Origin: Acholeplasmatales bacterium | Lineage (GTDB): Bacteria > Bacillota_I > Bacilli_A > Acholeplasmatales > Anaeroplasmataceae | Direction: 5' to 3' | DNA: 6,714 bases | Assembly (NCBI GenBank): GCA_024681175.1 | Contig: JAILBI010000167.1 | Location: 1 to 6,714 of the forward strand | Part shown: in pieces, positions 5,197-6,714 of the stretch | How positions within the stretch are numbered: position 1 is the first letter of the stretch | Layout: each line of letters opens with the position of its first letter | Program-made: the position numbers and the translations under genes | The notes under the pieces: generated by a model | What the model was told of the DNA's origin: nothing | The model's input: only the letters and a program-made list of their open reading frames with translations | Database searches by the model: none

Positions 5197-6034
5197 GTTG
5201 ATTAAATCCTATAACCCAAAAACAATTGATGAAGCTAAATTAGCCTTAAGAGAGATAATTCAATCAATTGTATTAGTAGGATTAAGTAGATCTAATTTCT
5301 TTTCAAAAGCAAGTTTTTATGGCGGAACTGCTTTAAGAATATTTTATGGATTAAATAGATATTCAGAAGATTTAGATTTTACATTAAATTATAAGGATGA
5401 TTCTTTTTCCTTAGAACCATATATAAAAACAATTGAAGAGGTCGCGTTATCATATGGTTTGGAATTAGAAGTTACAAATAAAATTAAAAAAATAGACACA
5501 CCAATTGAAAGTGCATTTGCAAAAGTGAATACATATCAGACATTTATAAGCTTAAAAATGAATGATAAGCTTACAAATATTTTACATAAGGATGAAGTGT
5601 TAAAAGTTAAATTTGAAATTGATTGTAATCCACCACTTGGATTTAATACTGAATCAAGGTGGTTAGATATGCCTGAATTTGCACCTGTGGTAGTATTAGA
5701 TGAATCAAGTCTTTTTTCAGGAAAAATCCATGCCCTACTATTTAGAAAATATAATAATACTGTAAAAGGAAGAGATTACTATGATTTTCTTTTTTATGTT
5801 TCTAAAGGAATAAAACCAAATATGACTTATCTTAGAAACAAATTAATTGAGAATAATAAGATATCAAAAGATGAGAACTTCAATATGGAAATGCTAAAAA
5901 GAATGTTGAAAGAAAGATTTGAAGAAGTAGATTTCAATCAAGTTAAAAAAGATGCTTCAAGATTTGTTTTAAAGGCTGAAAATTTAGATTATTATTGTAA
6001 AGAATTATTTATTCAAATGGTTGATAAAATTTAA
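5180..6034 (+). CDS. AbiEii-like nucleotidyltransferase toxin
   Basis: This 284-residue protein is of the AbiEii/MenT nucleotidyltransferase family (DNA polymerase beta-like fold). Motif I is intact: YGGTALRIFYGLNRYSEDLD (47-66) gives the GGT phosphate-binding turn and the metal-binding D64 and D66. LKVKFEID (141-148) supplies the probable third acidic residue. The motif SGKIHALL (180-187, K182) and the signature KGRDYYDF (196-203, D199) follow. A helical C-terminal region takes up about 215-284. Family members bind NTP and halt growth; mycobacterial MenT relatives add nucleotides to tRNA, and lactococcal AbiE aborts phage infection. No key residue appears lost, so the toxin is probably active. 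ATG 5180 lies inside the antitoxin's last codons, with GAGG at 5167-5170. The neighbouring antitoxin and a terminator downstream define a two-gene operon. Confidence 0.92.
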   Translation: MTAISELIKSYNPKTIDEAKLALREIIQSIVLVGLSRSNFFSKASFYGGTALRIFYGLNRYSEDLDFTLNYKDDSFSLEPYIKTIEEVALSYGLELEVTNKIKKIDTPIESAFAKVNTYQTFISLKMNDKLTNILHKDEVLKVKFEIDCNPPLGFNTESRWLDMPEFAPVVVLDESSLFSGKIHALLFRKYNNTVKGRDYYDFLFYVSKGIKPNMTYLRNKLIENNKISKDENFNMEMLKRMLKERFEEVDFNQVKKDASRFVLKAENLDYYCKELFIQMVDKI

Positions 6035-6040
6035 AAATAG

Positions 6041-6075
6041 CACTTATACGGCTTCATGCTGTATAAGTGTTTTTT
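6041..6075 (+). terminator. Rho-independent terminator of the abiE operon
   Basis: CACTTATAC (6041-6049) pairs with GTATAAGTG (6061-6069) and the stem continues inward with GGC/GCT (6050-6052 with 6058-6060, one G-U) to a 5-nt loop. Six Ts follow at 6070-6075. It begins six bases after the toxin stop codon. Confidence 0.93.
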
Positions 6076-6174
6076 AATTTTAAACCATTAAATAAAAATA
6101 GTTTTATCTTTATTTATTATTTGTTAAAATAATATTAGATATTTGCTTTAATAATTTTAATAAGGGAGGTTTTT

Positions 6175-6714
6175 ATGTTTGATGAGATAATAAATGAAAA
6201 AGATAAAGAGATACAAAGAAAATTATTATTTAAATATATTGATTCAACTAATTTTGATACCTTTTTATATTATTTAAATAATAACAACTCATCTTTATAT
6301 CCTTTTTTTGAAATGGTTAAAGATAATTTAATTGATGTATATGTTGATAAAGAACCATTAATATTTGATATTTCTGATGACAACATCATAAATATCACTG
6401 GAGAGTCTGGTTCTGGTAAATCAACATATGTGAAAAAATATTTTAATAATGATGATTATAAAATAGTTGAAACAGATATATTATTTGGTAAGGATACTCC
6501 TAAGGATGATTTTGTAAATCATCTACGAGATATTATCTTTACTAAATATATAGAAGAATTTATTGAAGGACAAACTAATTTACCAATAAATTTTAGGCAT
6601 TTTAATGATGTTTTTGAAATCATTTTAAATGAATCTAAAAATATAGATAAAACATTAGTTATAGATTCAGGTCAATTTAGGCATTTAAAAAGATTTGATT
6701 TATTAAAAGGTAAA
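6175..6714 (+). CDS. P-loop NTPase/kinase-like protein of unknown function (3' end beyond the window)
   Basis: An open frame of 180 codons runs to the window end with no stop. The start ATG 6175 has GGGAGG at 6164-6169, five bases upstream. The first 70 residues are helical and acidic without a recognised domain. Then the strand NIINIT leads into a perfect Walker A, GESGSGKST (76-84). ETDILFG (99-105) may carry a substrate-binding Asp, and the hydrophobic strand TLVIDSGQFRH (160-170) looks like a Walker B (D164). There is no signal peptide or membrane segment in the visible part. The arrangement fits a small kinase or AAA-like ATPase, but I cannot name the family. It is separated from the abiE operon by that operon's terminator, so it is a separate unit. 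Its promoter is unclear; TAAAAT at 6125-6130 is a possible -10 without a good -35. Confidence 0.85.
   Translation, partial: MFDEIINEKDKEIQRKLLFKYIDSTNFDTFLYYLNNNNSSLYPFFEMVKDNLIDVYVDKEPLIFDISDDNIINITGESGSGKSTYVKKYFNNDDYKIVETDILFGKDTPKDDFVNHLRDIIFTKYIEEFIEGQTNLPINFRHFNDVFEIILNESKNIDKTLVIDSGQFRHLKRFDLLKGK

Noticed and set aside
1..6714. Mycoplasma-type genetic code (TGA as Trp)
   Set aside because: All tryptophans I checked are TGG, no gene has an in-frame TGA, and the antitoxin gene ends at a TGA.

Overview
The window is very AT-rich and gene-dense, with strong AGGAGG-type ribosome binding sites. TGG codes for Trp and TGA appears only as a stop, so the standard code fits and the Mycoplasma code is not needed. 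Together with a lipoprotein built from InlB-type repeats and a DUF6273-like end, a CymR-like Rrf2 regulator and an AbiE module, this suggests a low-GC Bacillota or Mycoplasmatota-like bacterium, probably host-associated. That placement is inference, because no taxonomic marker gene is present.

Left part (1-1625, plus strand): a PepT-like M20 metallopeptidase (37-1161) is followed one base later by a CymR-like Rrf2 regulator (1163-1573). The pair ends in a hairpin at 1576-1611 that can also serve the convergent gene. The first 27 bases may be the tail of an earlier gene of the same operon.

Middle (1626-4076, minus strand): a large secreted lipoprotein with a lipobox, a Ser/Thr stalk, InlB-type repeats and a C-terminal DUF6273-like domain. 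Its promoter faces away from a plus-strand promoter, and a 9+9 bp perfect palindrome lies between them.

Non-coding stretch (4077-4590): the plus-strand promoter leads into about 215 nt of apparently structured RNA ending in a strong terminator. The terminator's 5' arm can instead pair upstream, in a riboswitch- or attenuator-like arrangement that I cannot assign to a known class. After it come two SD-like purine runs with no proper gene, an isolated hairpin whose arms carry TCCTCC and GGAGGA, and a promoter for the next operon.

Right part (4591-6034, plus strand): an AbiEi-like antitoxin/repressor and an AbiEii-like nucleotidyltransferase toxin overlap by 17 bp and end in a clean terminator at 6041-6075. 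From 6175 to the window end runs the N-terminal part of an unrecognised P-loop NTPase or kinase.

The most interesting item is the structured RNA at about 4178-4394: its position between a possible operator and a toxin-antitoxin operon, and its mutually exclusive pairings, are not explained by any gene here.
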